Below, piece by piece: positions 1 through 9,390 of a DNA stretch of 64,000 nt. Under the pieces are notes generated by a model. The model was not told the origin of the DNA and did no database searches. It was given only the letters and a program-made list of their open reading frames with translations. Position numbers and translations under genes: made by a program. Source of the stretch: an uncultured Prevotellaceae bacterium (lineage in GTDB: Bacteria > Bacteroidota > Bacteroidia > Bacteroidales > Bacteroidaceae); assembly GCA_902794405.1 (NCBI GenBank), contig CADBHI010000002.1:16692-80691 (forward strand). Direction: 5' to 3'. Each line of letters starts with the position of its first letter. Positions within the stretch are counted from its first letter, which is position 1.

Positions 1-963
1 CTCTGGATTGACGAGGATGGCATCTTCTCCTGCAATCTCTGGCATGGAGGAAGTGTTGCTGGTGACGACAGGTGTACCGCAGGCCATCGCCTCGAGCAGG
101 GGGATGCCGAAACTCTCACGTAGTGAGGTATAGAGGAAGGCGAAAGCCCCACTATAGACATACGGTAGGTCGGAGTTGACGATGTAACCTGGCATCTCGA
201 TCATCTGTCGGATATTCTCTATATGGTTGCGGCTGATGATATCGTCGAGGTACTGGCGGTCGAGGTCAGCCATCAGCAGTTTGCGTTTTACCGTAGAGCG
301 CTCCAGATACTTGGAGTAGGCAACGAGGGTGCGCTCAGTATTCTTCTTTGGATCAGTGTTGCCAAGGAAGAACAGGTAACCTCGCTCTTCCATATACTTG
401 GCAAACACGCAATCCTCGTCATCCATGGGACGGAACCAGTCGTTATAGCCATTATAAATCATGGCTATTTGTTTATCGGGTAACCCTAACTTCTGGATAA
501 TGTTGTTCTTTTCGAACTTGGAGACGGTGATAATACGCTTGCACTTCTTCAGGATGCGTGGCACCACCATGCGGCGGTAGAACCATCCCATGTTCTGGTA
601 GAGTGAACGGTTACGCTTGTCGCGTGGTTCTAAGAAGATGATGTCGTGAAGCGTAAGAATGAGAGGAACTTTACAATGGATGGGGGCCGTATTGCTGGTA
701 CAGTGTAACAAATCGACATTGGTCTCACGTACAGCCTTGGGTAGTGAGATTTGCTCCCATGTGGGATAGAAGTTGCCTCCTACCTCAATGATGTGAACAT
801 TGTGTGAGTCCTCTATACAACGATCAGGACCAGGTGCAACAAAAACAAAGTACTCGTTGTGAAGGTCCATCTTCTGCAACTCAATGATTTCCTGCAGCAC
901 CACATAGTCCATGCCGTGCTTGTTCTTGCGGAAAATCCGCTGGGCTTCGATTCCTATTCTCAT
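1..963 (-). CDS. Glycosyltransferase family 4, 3' end off the window
   Basis: GT-B fold sugar transferase expected to act at the cytoplasmic membrane on a growing surface glycan. The frame starts at the ATG complementary to 961-963 (MRIGIEAQRIF) and runs off the left edge, so about 320 residues are visible and roughly the last 50-80 are missing. The C-terminal donor-site signature ESFGIPLLEAMACG (E-x7-E) lies near residue 283, as in GT4 enzymes. Its start overlaps the stop of the acetyltransferase gene upstream (ATGA), which implies translational coupling within the leftward operon that begins at 3854. Donor and acceptor sugars cannot be read from the sequence. Confidence 0.9.
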   Translation of the reverse strand, partial: MRIGIEAQRIFRKNKHGMDYVVLQEIIELQKMDLHNEYFVFVAPGPDRCIEDSHNVHIIEVGGNFYPTWEQISLPKAVRETNVDLLHCTSNTAPIHCKVPLILTLHDIIFLEPRDKRNRSLYQNMGWFYRRMVVPRILKKCKRIITVSKFEKNNIIQKLGLPDKQIAMIYNGYNDWFRPMDDEDCVFAKYMEERGYLFFLGNTDPKKNTERTLVAYSKYLERSTVKRKLLMADLDRQYLDDIISRNHIENIRQMIEMPGYIVNSDLPYVYSGAFAFLYTSLRESFGIPLLEAMACGTPVVTSNTSSMPEIAGEDAILVNPE

Positions 964-1550
964 ATCTGTTTAATGATTTTTGCAGGTACCCCAGCCACTA
1001 ATGAATGGGGCGGAACATCCTTCGTAACAACTGCTCCTGCAGCAATGACACAATGATTTCCAATGGTGACGCCAGGCAAGACTACAGCGTTGGCACCAAT
1101 CCAGATATCGTCACTAATGGTGACTTGCTGGGTTGACACGCCTTGTTCGTCGATGCGCCTTTCTGGTGCTTCGAAATTGTGGTTCAGCGCCGTCACAGTA
1201 ATACCCTGTGCCAGATTGACGTGGCTACCGATGGTGACAGGTCCAATGATGGTGTTATGCAGTCCGATGCGGGTATGGTCACCAATGATGACATCGCCAA
1301 CGGCATTGTTGATGCAACTGTATGACTCTATCACGCTCTTCTGTCCCAGAGAGAAGCGACGATAAGGCGGGGTGTCCATGCGGACGGAGCGGTATATCTT
1401 CGAATCGCGGCCCCGATGCTGGTACAGAGGTGCCAGCAGCCTGACGTACCATCTCGGACGAGCGTCACGCTGGTTCATGATCAGCCAGTCAAGGGTCTTT
1501 TTCAGCATGGGGCTTCCCTTCAGTTTCAAGCGTAGTTCCTCGATGTTCAT
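960..1550 (-). CDS. Hexapeptide-repeat O-acetyltransferase (NodL/LacA/CysE superfamily)
   Basis: 196-residue acyltransferase likely to O-acetylate a sugar of the surface polysaccharide using acetyl-CoA. Residues about 80-190 form a left-handed beta-helix with repeated [IV]-G-x4 turns (IGDHTRIG, IGSHVNLA, IGANAVV, IGNHCVIA). The putative catalytic histidine is in ALNHNF. The C-terminus AGVPAKIIKQI is the classic end of this family. The first 60 residues are specific to glycan-cluster members (RLLAPLYQHRGRDSKI) and resemble WcaF/WbbJ-like enzymes. It lies 16 bp after the upstream GT4 gene and overlaps the next gene by 4 bp. The acceptor is unknown. Confidence 0.85.
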   Translation of the reverse strand: MNIEELRLKLKGSPMLKKTLDWLIMNQRDARPRWYVRLLAPLYQHRGRDSKIYRSVRMDTPPYRRFSLGQKSVIESYSCINNAVGDVIIGDHTRIGLHNTIIGPVTIGSHVNLAQGITVTALNHNFEAPERRIDEQGVSTQQVTISDDIWIGANAVVLPGVTIGNHCVIAAGAVVTKDVPPHSLVAGVPAKIIKQI

Positions 1551-1566
1551 GTTTGCACCTTATATA

Positions 1567-2739
1567 TTATATATCAAGTAATGTCTTCCATTGGGTAATG
1601 ATGTTGGCAACATCAAACTTGTGGGCTATCTGCAGGGCTTCCTGTGATTTTGCCGACCAGTCGATGTGGGTGGCATCTTCTAATCTTTGTGCAAGGTGGT
1701 TGACATCTTCACTCTTAAAATATAGACCAAAAGACCCCATAATTTCCTTGCTTGTAGGTAGATCTGACGACACGACGGGCAGACCGTGGGCCATCGCTTC
1801 GACGAGCACTAAGCCAAAACCCTCCCAGCGGGAGCTGAGAACATAGACCTGTGCCTGGGAGTAGTAGTCCTGTATGTTGTTGGTGAAAGGATGGATGAAA
1901 ACCCTCTCCTCCAAATGGTATTTCGTGATGAGACTGCGGTAGAGCGTCTCTTCCTCACCTTCGCCGACAATGTCGAGCTTCCATTCCTGATTATGCTGGG
2001 CGAAGAGGTGGAAAGCCTCAATCAGAAGGTCGAAGCCCTTGTGTCCCCGTGAGAAGCGACCGACAGCTAAGAATCGCTTGGTGTTGCCTTCTGACGGCTT
2101 GCCAGGATGCAAGGTCAGCGGATTGTAAATGACTGTGGGCTTGAACTTCGGATCATAGTCATGATAGCTCTCGGCATCGTGCTGACAGAGCAACACCACA
2201 TGGTCAAGTTTCCTGAACTGAAATACATAATGGCGCTTGCGGACGGCACCAATATAGTGGAAGACGTTGCCGAACAAAGCCTCGAACGAGTTGTGGACCC
2301 AGCCGATGACCTTGGCTCCTTGAAGACTCTCCTTCATGGTTGCCAGACGGCCTGACAGTGGGGCGTGGCCGCCGATGATGACGTCGTAGTGACCACTGCG
2401 TAATTCCTTGACAAGGGCCTTCCTTATGGTGTAGGGGAAGGAACTGTAGCCATAGAGTATGGAGGCCAACCGGCACTGGGGAGTCATCTTCTGATAGTAG
2501 CCGCTATAGGCGCGACAGAGTGTGCGTTCTATCTTGCCGATTGGGGGATAGGAGAAGAATCGGTAGCTGATGTTGGCCTCATTCAGCCTGTAGAGTGAAG
2601 TGTCCATCATCTCGGGCTTGTCAAATGTGACGATGGTGACGTCGGCAACCTTTGACAATTCCTTGGCGATGACGGCGGTGACCCGTTGCACTCCGCCAAT
2701 GCTGAAGATGCTATCAACTATGAAACAGATTCTTTTCAT
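1567..2739 (-). CDS. Glycosyltransferase family 4
   Basis: 390-residue GT4 enzyme with an N-terminal Rossmann half starting MKRICFIVDSIFSIGGVQRV, where the GGVQRV loop is the acceptor-side glycine motif. The C-terminal donor half has the phosphate-binding segment LAVGRFSRGHKGFDLL and the E-x7-E signature EGFGLVLVEAMAHG. The end of the protein (FDVANIITQWKTLLDI) matches the tryptophan-containing tail of the rightward GT4 paralogues at 3986, 7085 and 8239. It sits 5 bp after the 2745-3854 gene in the same operon. Product and linkage are not predictable. Confidence 0.9.
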   Translation of the reverse strand: MKRICFIVDSIFSIGGVQRVTAVIAKELSKVADVTIVTFDKPEMMDTSLYRLNEANISYRFFSYPPIGKIERTLCRAYSGYYQKMTPQCRLASILYGYSSFPYTIRKALVKELRSGHYDVIIGGHAPLSGRLATMKESLQGAKVIGWVHNSFEALFGNVFHYIGAVRKRHYVFQFRKLDHVVLLCQHDAESYHDYDPKFKPTVIYNPLTLHPGKPSEGNTKRFLAVGRFSRGHKGFDLLIEAFHLFAQHNQEWKLDIVGEGEEETLYRSLITKYHLEERVFIHPFTNNIQDYYSQAQVYVLSSRWEGFGLVLVEAMAHGLPVVSSDLPTSKEIMGSFGLYFKSEDVNHLAQRLEDATHIDWSAKSQEALQIAHKFDVANIITQWKTLLDI

Positions 2740-2744
2740 TTCTG

Positions 2745-3854
2745 CTACACACTGTTTATCACATGTTTCATCTGGTTCTTCCAGGACAGGTCGGCGATGG
2801 ATGACCTGATTTCCTGAGGGGTAAGGGAAAGCTGGCGGTAGAAGCTTACAATGTTGCCGATGTCAACTGGTGTTTCGTCAGCAGGTGCTTTCAAAACATA
2901 GAGACGATCGTCAAAGTCACTGTCAGTCTCGGAATAGATGAACGGAATTCCGCGGGCTGCGTATTCCCTGTTTTTTAGAGTCTTTATTTTTTTGATGCCC
3001 ACACGGTGACGGCCCAAACTGCCGATGCCGAAATCACAGCAGTTGAAAATATCGTTGAGCTCCTGTCCGTGCTTCTTCCCATATAAAATAACGTATGGCT
3101 CCATCGCGTTGTCGGCAATGAGCTTGCGGAATTCCTGCTCGCCTTCTTCAGAATAGAAATAGCCGACGACGTGGAACCTAACGGTATAGTTCTGTGGACG
3201 GGAATAGTATTCGGCAAGTCCCTTGACTAGCCTGTCGAAGCCATGCCACTTGTGAATCTCAGCCACACCAATTAGGTTCAGTTCCTTTGAGGTGTCGTTG
3301 ACTGTTTCCTTCATAGTGACATTGTCGAAGTCAATACCGTTGGAAATGCGGATGGTGCGTTGGCCAAAGATGCATTCGTAGTCTGAGAATGTCACGATGG
3401 CATCCAGCTGACGGGCCAGACATTTCCTGAAGATCCTGTCCTGGAAAATCTGTTTGGTCATTCCCTGTGCCTCATATTCCTGGTCGTAAGGGTAGGTGGG
3501 AATCTCCATGACGACCTTCATGCCAGCGGCTTTCATTCTCTTCACCATGCGAATGGTGAACGGGTTGGCATTGTGGTTGGAACGGATATAGACGAAGTCG
3601 ATGCTTTTATCAATGGCAAATCTCACGATGGACGAGAACTCCGTCCGCTTTTTAATTTTGCTCATTGTCCCGTTTCCGTAATCGGCAATCACGGTATCGT
3701 CCACAATCCTGCGCTTGGTAGAGGTTTCGTCCATATAGCATAGATGCACCTCCAAGCCGCAGGCCTTCAATGCATCTACCTGATAGGAGATTTTCTTGCT
3801 GATACCATTGTTGGGGTCAAACCCGTGGAAAATCAGAAATAGAACTTTTACCAT
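2745..3854 (-). CDS. Glycosyltransferase, GT-B type (GT4-like), first gene of the leftward operon
   Basis: 369-residue protein from the ATG at 3854 (MVKVLFLIFHGFDPNNG). An upstream in-frame ATG at 4028 would overlap the divergent gene and the promoter and adds a non-conserved, low-complexity leader, so I reject it. The N-terminal loop NNGISKKI replaces the usual GG-x-ER motif. The C-terminal half (HKWHGFDRLVKGLAEY, then FGIGSLGRHRVG) resembles GT4 but lacks a clear E-x7-E, so family assignment is looser than for its neighbours. A candidate promoter lies 27 bp upstream. It is transcribed divergently from the 3986 gene. Confidence 0.8.
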   Translation of the reverse strand: MVKVLFLIFHGFDPNNGISKKISYQVDALKACGLEVHLCYMDETSTKRRIVDDTVIADYGNGTMSKIKKRTEFSSIVRFAIDKSIDFVYIRSNHNANPFTIRMVKRMKAAGMKVVMEIPTYPYDQEYEAQGMTKQIFQDRIFRKCLARQLDAIVTFSDYECIFGQRTIRISNGIDFDNVTMKETVNDTSKELNLIGVAEIHKWHGFDRLVKGLAEYYSRPQNYTVRFHVVGYFYSEEGEQEFRKLIADNAMEPYVILYGKKHGQELNDIFNCCDFGIGSLGRHRVGIKKIKTLKNREYAARGIPFIYSETDSDFDDRLYVLKAPADETPVDIGNIVSFYRQLSLTPQEIRSSIADLSWKNQMKHVINSV

Positions 3855-3880
3855 GAGACTCCTGGTTGTGAAATTTTCTG

Positions 3881-3912
3881 CTAAGGTATATATTTTTTTG
3901 TAATCTTCCAAA
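3881..3912 (-). promoter_or_regulatory. Bacteroidetes-type promoter of the leftward glycan operon
   Basis: On the minus strand TTTG (3909-3912) is followed after 20 bases by TACCTTAG (3881-3888), one mismatch from the -7 consensus TAnnTTTG. This places a start site about 20 bases before the ATG at 3854. Confidence 0.55.
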
Positions 3913-3950
3913 TAATCAGTTGCTTTTTTCTGTTTTTCAAATAAAATTTG

Positions 3951-3958
3951 TACATTTG
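3951..3958 (+). promoter_or_regulatory. -7 box of the rightward glycan operon
   Basis: TACATTTG matches TAnnTTTG exactly and lies 27 bases before the ATG at 3986. No convincing TTTG is found at the expected -33 position, so strength is uncertain. Confidence 0.5.
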
Positions 3959-3985
3959 CAAGCGAAATCGTAGTACAGGCGTCAG

Positions 3986-5146
3986 ATGCAAACGCGGAAT
4001 TATAAGATTGTTTATTGTACACCAGCACTCTATTCGGCAGGTGGTGTTGAGCGTGTCGTCTCTGTGAAGGCCAGCTACTTTGCCGATGTCTATGGCTATG
4101 ATGTGACCATCATCATTACGGAAGGTCAGGGTAGGGAGTCTTTCTTCCCTTTGTCTTCTAAAGTGGATATCATCAACTTGAACTTAGGGTTTGAGGAACT
4201 ATGGAAAGCGTCATTTCTAAAAAAGATTTTCCTATACTTGAAAAAGCAGAGACAATTTAAGAAATTGTTAAAGCAAGAGTTGATACGTATTCGCCCAGAC
4301 TTTACGATTAGTGTTTTGCGTCGCGAAATCAATTTCTTGAATGAGATAAGGGATGGAAGTCGGAAGATAGGCGAATTGCATGTGAACCGTTCGAATTATC
4401 GGAATTTCGATAAAAGAAACTCAAACATCATCAAGAGCCTCTTTGCTCGTTTTTGGATGCATAGTCTTATTGGCCATTTGCGGAAGTTGGACAAGATGGT
4501 CGTTCTGACAGAGGATGCCAAGGTTGATTGGCCGGAACTGAAGAATGTTATTCTGATACCAGACCCCTTACCATTCCGCGTCGAAACGGTTAGTGACCTT
4601 TCAGCAAAGCGTGTTATCAGTATTGGACGATATGCTTATGAAAAAGGTAATGACTTGTTATTACAGGCATGGACAATAGTTGAGAAAAAGTGTCGTGAAT
4701 GGTGTCTTGACATCTATGGCATGGGGGATCAGGCTCCTTATCGCCAGCAGATGAAGGAGTTGGGCGTTGATGAAAGTCGCTGTCATCTTTATGGTAGTCT
4801 ACTAAATGTTAAAGAGGAATATCTGAGAAGTTCCATTTTTGCTTTGCCATCCCGTTTTGAGGGCTTTGGCCTTGTGATTATCGAGGCCATGTCTTGTGGC
4901 CTTCCTGTGGTGGCATTTGATTGTGAGAACGGTCCCAGAAATATCATGACCGATGGCGAGAACGGATATCTTATTCCTCCTTTTGATGTTGATGCTTATG
5001 CAGAGAAACTGATAAGACTCATTTTAGACGAGACGCTTCGCCGAGAAATAGGTGCCAATGCCAGAAAGTCATCCCAACGATATGCAATTGATGACATTGC
5101 TAACCAATGGAAGCAGTTGTTTGAGGAATTAGATCAAGAGAAATGA
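3986..5146 (+). CDS. Glycosyltransferase family 4, first gene of the rightward operon
   Basis: 386-residue GT4 enzyme. The N-terminus has the acceptor loop YSAGGVERVVSVKASY, shared with the paralogues at 7085, 8239, 10437 and 16437. The donor half has SIGRYAYEKGNDLLL and the E-x7-E signature EGFGLVIIEAMSCG followed by LPVVAFDCENGPR. The tail IANQWKQLFEEL is shared with the paralogues. The stop overlaps the next start by ATGA. It probably adds a hexose or similar sugar to a lipid-linked oligosaccharide; specificity is unknown. Confidence 0.92.
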   Translation: MQTRNYKIVYCTPALYSAGGVERVVSVKASYFADVYGYDVTIIITEGQGRESFFPLSSKVDIINLNLGFEELWKASFLKKIFLYLKKQRQFKKLLKQELIRIRPDFTISVLRREINFLNEIRDGSRKIGELHVNRSNYRNFDKRNSNIIKSLFARFWMHSLIGHLRKLDKMVVLTEDAKVDWPELKNVILIPDPLPFRVETVSDLSAKRVISIGRYAYEKGNDLLLQAWTIVEKKCREWCLDIYGMGDQAPYRQQMKELGVDESRCHLYGSLLNVKEEYLRSSIFALPSRFEGFGLVIIEAMSCGLPVVAFDCENGPRNIMTDGENGYLIPPFDVDAYAEKLIRLILDETLRREIGANARKSSQRYAIDDIANQWKQLFEELDQEK

Positions 5147-6168
5147 AGTATGAGGTAACGATAGGTATTCCTGTGTATAAGTCGGCTCCCTATATCCGAC
5201 GTGCGTTGATGTCGGCTTTGAATCAGACCTATCCCTCAATAGAGTTCTTGGTAGTTGATGATTGTGGTGAAGATGGTTCCGTAGCTATTATTCGTGAAAT
5301 AGCTGATGCCCATCCTCGAGGAAAGGATATCCGCATCATCAGCAATGCCCAAAACATGGGTGTAGCTGCGTCACGTAATGTCATTATAGAGGAGGCCCAA
5401 GGTGTCTTTTTGTATTTTATGGATTCAGATGATACCATTGCTGACAATACAATTGAATTATTGATGGGAGGTATTCATCAATATGATGCCGAGATTGCTT
5501 TTGGCTCGTATGAGCGGATCGAATTGTCAGGGGAACGTCATTTGTGGCAATACCCATCACTACAACTGTTCGGAGAGGATCTGTTAGCGTGTTTCGCCTA
5601 TCGGAAATATGGCGGCATTCAGGCATCTGCCTGTAACTTCTTGGTGAAGACCTCTATTTTGCGTGACCATGACTGTCGTTTTATTGATACGGATTACTGG
5701 GAGGACATGGCGTTTACCTTCAACCTTGTTACCTATATCTCAAAAGCAGTCCTGTTGCCAGATATTACTTATTCTTACTATTGTCGCGAGAATTCGTTGT
5801 CAAACTATCAGGAACGAACAGTCATTTCCAAAGATGAGATCATGAGGAATGTGAAGACAGTCGACTATCTGAAGCATACTTCTTCCTTATATATTAATAA
5901 GGTGTATTACCCAGACCGTTGCCATATCATTGCAATGACTGATTTTTATATTGTCAGCAACATACTGAAACGAGGAAAGAACATTCATCCGCAGTTCACC
6001 GCTCGTGAAATCAGAGCGATGATGTCTCATACGGCGTCTTTCTCTCAGATATGCCATTTCCGTAATGGTTTCATGAAGAATCTGGCTATGTATTTCATGT
6101 CAAAGCTTCCTGCTCAATTATGCGTTGGAACTATCTGGTGCCTTGCTAAAGCGAAAAAGTTGATTTAA
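5143..6168 (+). CDS. Glycosyltransferase family 2
   Basis: 341-residue GT-A enzyme. Residues 5-110 hold the nucleotide-sugar fold: VTIGIPVYKSAPYIRRAL, VVDDCGEDGS and the metal-binding MDSDDT (D-x-D type). The C-terminal half (YWEDMAFTFNLV, then YSYYCRENSLSN) is typical of capsule and LPS GT2 enzymes, with an acidic catalytic segment WED. Translationally coupled to the gene before it. A short non-coding gap of 62 bases follows. Confidence 0.9.
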   Translation: MKYEVTIGIPVYKSAPYIRRALMSALNQTYPSIEFLVVDDCGEDGSVAIIREIADAHPRGKDIRIISNAQNMGVAASRNVIIEEAQGVFLYFMDSDDTIADNTIELLMGGIHQYDAEIAFGSYERIELSGERHLWQYPSLQLFGEDLLACFAYRKYGGIQASACNFLVKTSILRDHDCRFIDTDYWEDMAFTFNLVTYISKAVLLPDITYSYYCRENSLSNYQERTVISKDEIMRNVKTVDYLKHTSSLYINKVYYPDRCHIIAMTDFYIVSNILKRGKNIHPQFTAREIRAMMSHTASFSQICHFRNGFMKNLAMYFMSKLPAQLCVGTIWCLAKAKKLI

Positions 6169-6230
6169 AATTTGGTGGTTTGATGAAAAATGCCTATCTT
6201 CGCACACAGAATGTAAAATGATAGCTTTTT

Positions 6231-7088
6231 ATGGCAAAATGGTATGATAAATATCTGTCAATTTACGGGAAGTCGTTCGACGAGATTCCTGCAGAAACGC
6301 TTGATACCATCAAAAGCCAGTTAGCAGTCCAGCAGAGTGCCGATCCTTTGATCTCCATAGTGGTGATTGCCTATAACGAAGAGAAACGTTTGGCTGCATG
6401 CCTTTGGTCATTAAGTGAGTTACGTTCAAAGTATCCGATTGAAATCTTAGGCGTGAACAATAATTCCAAAGACCGAACGGAACAAGTATATCAACGTTTA
6501 GGACTGCCCTATTTTAATGAAACGCAGCAAAGTCCAGGTTTTGCCCGTCAGTGTGGATTGGAACACGCCAAGGGCAAATACCATTTCTGCATAGATGCAG
6601 ATACCTTCTATCCGCCTCGTTATATAAATTTGATGATGACTAAGCTGATAAAACCTAATGTATCCTGCGTCAGTTCTTTTTGGAGTTTTTTCCCTGACGA
6701 GCAACATTCTGCCTTGGGCCTGTTCCTTTTTGAACTGATTCGCGATACCTTCCTTTGGGTTCAGCACTTCAAACGTCCGGAACTCTGTGTCCGTGGGATG
6801 GTTTTTGCTTTCAAGATAGATTTGGCGCGTAAAGTTAAAATCCGTACGGACATTCGTCGTGGCGAAGATGGTTCCTTGGCATTGTCAATGAAACCGTATG
6901 GTAAGATTTCCTTCTTATATCATCGCCAAGCGCGTCCTGTAACAGGCTATGGAACTATTGGCTCCCAGTCACTATGGCAGAGCTTCTTGCAACATGTTAA
7001 GATTCAGGGGCGGGGCCTCTCTCGCATTTTCTTCAAGAAAGAGCATTATGAGGATAGTGACGATAATCTTGTAAAACCAAAGTTATGA
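6231..7088 (+). CDS. Glycosyltransferase family 2 (short form)
   Basis: 285 residues. A 40-residue leader (MAKWYDKYLSIYGKSF) precedes the GT-A core: ISIVVIAYNEEKRLAACL, NNNSKDRTEQVY, then CIDADTFYPP as the D-x-D metal site. Unlike the 5143 gene it carries the YNEE form of the N-terminal motif, seen in dolichyl-phosphate-sugar-synthase-like GT2 proteins. The last ten residues overlap the next gene by ATGA. Donor unknown. Confidence 0.87.
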   Translation: MAKWYDKYLSIYGKSFDEIPAETLDTIKSQLAVQQSADPLISIVVIAYNEEKRLAACLWSLSELRSKYPIEILGVNNNSKDRTEQVYQRLGLPYFNETQQSPGFARQCGLEHAKGKYHFCIDADTFYPPRYINLMMTKLIKPNVSCVSSFWSFFPDEQHSALGLFLFELIRDTFLWVQHFKRPELCVRGMVFAFKIDLARKVKIRTDIRRGEDGSLALSMKPYGKISFLYHRQARPVTGYGTIGSQSLWQSFLQHVKIQGRGLSRIFFKKEHYEDSDDNLVKPKL

Positions 7089-8242
7089 AGATTGCCTACG
7101 TCTATCCTCAGTTTGCCCGTCTGGCTGGAACCGAGCGTGTCCTGATTGACAAGATGAACTATCTTGCTGATCAGAAAGGTGTGGAAGTGATGATGGTGAC
7201 TTATGAACAGGGGACGCATCCTTTTGCCTATCCTTTGTCTCCGAAGGTTAAGCATGTTGACTTAGATCTCCGTTTTTATCAGTTATATCAATATAACTCC
7301 ATCGTTAGGCTCTTTAAGTGGTGTCAGTATAGCAAATTGCTGAAGAGACGATTCAATCAGTTGATGGAGGAGTCTATGCCTGATATTGTCATCACGACGA
7401 CCTATCATTGCAATATCATGAAGATGATTGATGACTGTCCGACGCGTTTTGTAAAGATATTGGAGTCACACATTGATAAACGGTTTATTCATAGCAATGA
7501 TCCTGCGAATTACCGTAATTGGAGAACAAGACTGCGGAGTCTTTATGATATGAAGGTCTTGACTCGCAAGGCTTGTAAGTTTGATGTTCTTGTGGCACTG
7601 CATTCCAAAGATGCTGTCGACTGGCCTCATGGTCTGAATACAAGGGTAATTCCTAATATTGTCCATCTGAATGATACGGGACGCATTTGTAACTATAATT
7701 CAAAACGTGTTATCTTTGTGGGCCGCTATATTTATCAGAAAGGAATTCCTGATTTGTTACGGATATGGAGGATTGTACACAAACGTCATCCTGATTGGCA
7801 TCTTGACATGTATGGAGATGGAGATGTGCAGGAGGTACCTTGTTCGGAGGAGGCACGATTACAGATGAATATTCATGTGCATCAGTCAGATGTCAATATC
7901 TTTGAGCGATATTTGGAAAGTTCCATTTTCGTATTGACATCTTTGTTTGAACCGTTTGGGCTGGTGATGCCTGAGGCCATGAGTTGTGGATTGCCAGTCG
8001 TTGCCTTCGATTGTCCTTCAGGTCCGGCCAGTATCATTACTGATGGCGTCGACGGCTTCTTAATTAAAGACCGTGATGTGAACCTTTTTGCTGACAAGCT
8101 GTGCTCGCTGATGGAATCTTCTGACTTGCGTCACTCCATGGGTAAGGCTGCTATTCTGTCCTCCCAGAGGTATTCTGCAGATCGGATTATGATTCAGTGG
8201 ATGAATCTTTTTAATGAACTATTAGCCTCACGCTCGTCATGA
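7085..8242 (+). CDS. Glycosyltransferase family 4 (paralogue array member)
   Basis: 385-residue GT4. Acceptor loop LAGTERVLIDKMNYLAD, then VDLDLRFYQLYQY. Donor half with FVGRYIYQKGIPDLL and the E-x7-E signature EPFGLVMPEAMSCG, followed by LPVVAFDCPSGPASIITDG. This block is nearly the same in the 8239 gene, which points to recent duplication of neighbours. Both ends overlap adjacent genes by 4 bp, so the series is read as one translationally coupled unit. Confidence 0.92.
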   Translation: MKIAYVYPQFARLAGTERVLIDKMNYLADQKGVEVMMVTYEQGTHPFAYPLSPKVKHVDLDLRFYQLYQYNSIVRLFKWCQYSKLLKRRFNQLMEESMPDIVITTTYHCNIMKMIDDCPTRFVKILESHIDKRFIHSNDPANYRNWRTRLRSLYDMKVLTRKACKFDVLVALHSKDAVDWPHGLNTRVIPNIVHLNDTGRICNYNSKRVIFVGRYIYQKGIPDLLRIWRIVHKRHPDWHLDMYGDGDVQEVPCSEEARLQMNIHVHQSDVNIFERYLESSIFVLTSLFEPFGLVMPEAMSCGLPVVAFDCPSGPASIITDGVDGFLIKDRDVNLFADKLCSLMESSDLRHSMGKAAILSSQRYSADRIMIQWMNLFNELLASRSS

Positions 8243-9390
8243 AGATATTGTATATATTCAGATCCCTTGCAGTGTATGGGGGCATTGAACGAATCTTGGT
8301 TGATAAGATGAACTCGATGGCCGATAGCTATGGTATGGATGTATATTTATTGACGAGTGATCAGGGAGCTAATCTCGTTCCTTATCGCCTGTCAGAAGGC
8401 GTGCATCATGAGGATCTGGGTATATGTTTCTATCGTCAATATCGTTTTCGTGGCTTACACCGCCTGATGGTCGCCAGCAAGATGGTTCGACAATACCGTC
8501 AATTGTTGTCAGAGCGATTACGAGGAATACGCCCCGATTTGATAATCTGTACGACATCAGATCGGATAGACATCATAACGAAGTTGAAAGGTTCTGTTCC
8601 TTTGGTGGTTGAATCCCATTCCATCTGTATTCGTACGTTGAATCATGGCCGTAATTGGTTACATAGAAAAATTCATCGTTATCGTTTTTTGCACAGTCTA
8701 TCCAAGGTTGATATGATTGTCACTTTGACGGAAGGTGATGCCTGCGAATGGCGTCAATACCATTCTCGAGTAGCGGTTATCCCGAATTTTGTGCATCAGC
8801 ATGAGGAAACCGTCTCGTACCAAACATCGAAGAAAGTGATTTTTGTCGGACGCTTTGATTACCAGAAACGTGCACAAGATGCAATTCAAATATGGGAGTT
8901 GGTACGGGAAAGACATCAGGACTGGGTGTTGGAAGTTTATGGTGATGGAGAATTACTACAGGAAGTATGTTCGTTTTCTTTGACAGTTGGAGGCGTGGTT
9001 GTTCACCAACCGACGGAGAAAATTTTCGAGGCTTATAAGGACTGTTGTTTCCTGATATCGACCTCTTTGTTCGAACCCTTTGGATTGGTCATTCCCGAGG
9101 CGATGAGTTGTGGATTGCCAGTTGTTGCTTTTGATTGTCCTTATGGACCTGCAGACCTGATTACCGATGGGAAAGATGGCTATTTGGTAAAAGACAGGGA
9201 TATGATGACTTTTGCTGAAAGGGCATGTGAGCTGATAGAAAATGAAGAGCTTAGACAGAAAATGGGACAGAAGGCCAGACTGTCCTCCAAACGATATGAG
9301 GCAGAGGTTATCATGCCTATGTGGATACAATTGCTTAGACAACTTGTTGTAAGTGAGCACCCAATTAGTCCAGAATCAGATGGCAGGTAA
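8239..9390 (+). CDS. Glycosyltransferase family 4 (paralogue array member)
   Basis: 383-residue GT4 closely resembling its upstream neighbour: loop YGGIERILVDKMNSMAD, donor segment FVGRFDYQKRAQDAIQ, signature EPFGLVIPEAMSCG and tail VIMPMWIQLLRQL. The start overlaps the 7085 gene by ATGA. The 3' end overlaps the broken GT2 remnant that follows. Its acceptor-side half differs from the 7085 protein while the donor half is conserved, consistent with the two using a similar donor on different acceptors (inference). Confidence 0.92.
   Translation: MKILYIFRSLAVYGGIERILVDKMNSMADSYGMDVYLLTSDQGANLVPYRLSEGVHHEDLGICFYRQYRFRGLHRLMVASKMVRQYRQLLSERLRGIRPDLIICTTSDRIDIITKLKGSVPLVVESHSICIRTLNHGRNWLHRKIHRYRFLHSLSKVDMIVTLTEGDACEWRQYHSRVAVIPNFVHQHEETVSYQTSKKVIFVGRFDYQKRAQDAIQIWELVRERHQDWVLEVYGDGELLQEVCSFSLTVGGVVVHQPTEKIFEAYKDCCFLISTSLFEPFGLVIPEAMSCGLPVVAFDCPYGPADLITDGKDGYLVKDRDMMTFAERACELIENEELRQKMGQKARLSSKRYEAEVIMPMWIQLLRQLVVSEHPISPESDGR

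Noticed and set aside
3855-4028. N-terminal extension of the 2745 glycosyltransferase
   Set aside because: It would run across the promoter and into the divergent gene, and the sequence before MVKVLFLIFHG is not family-like.
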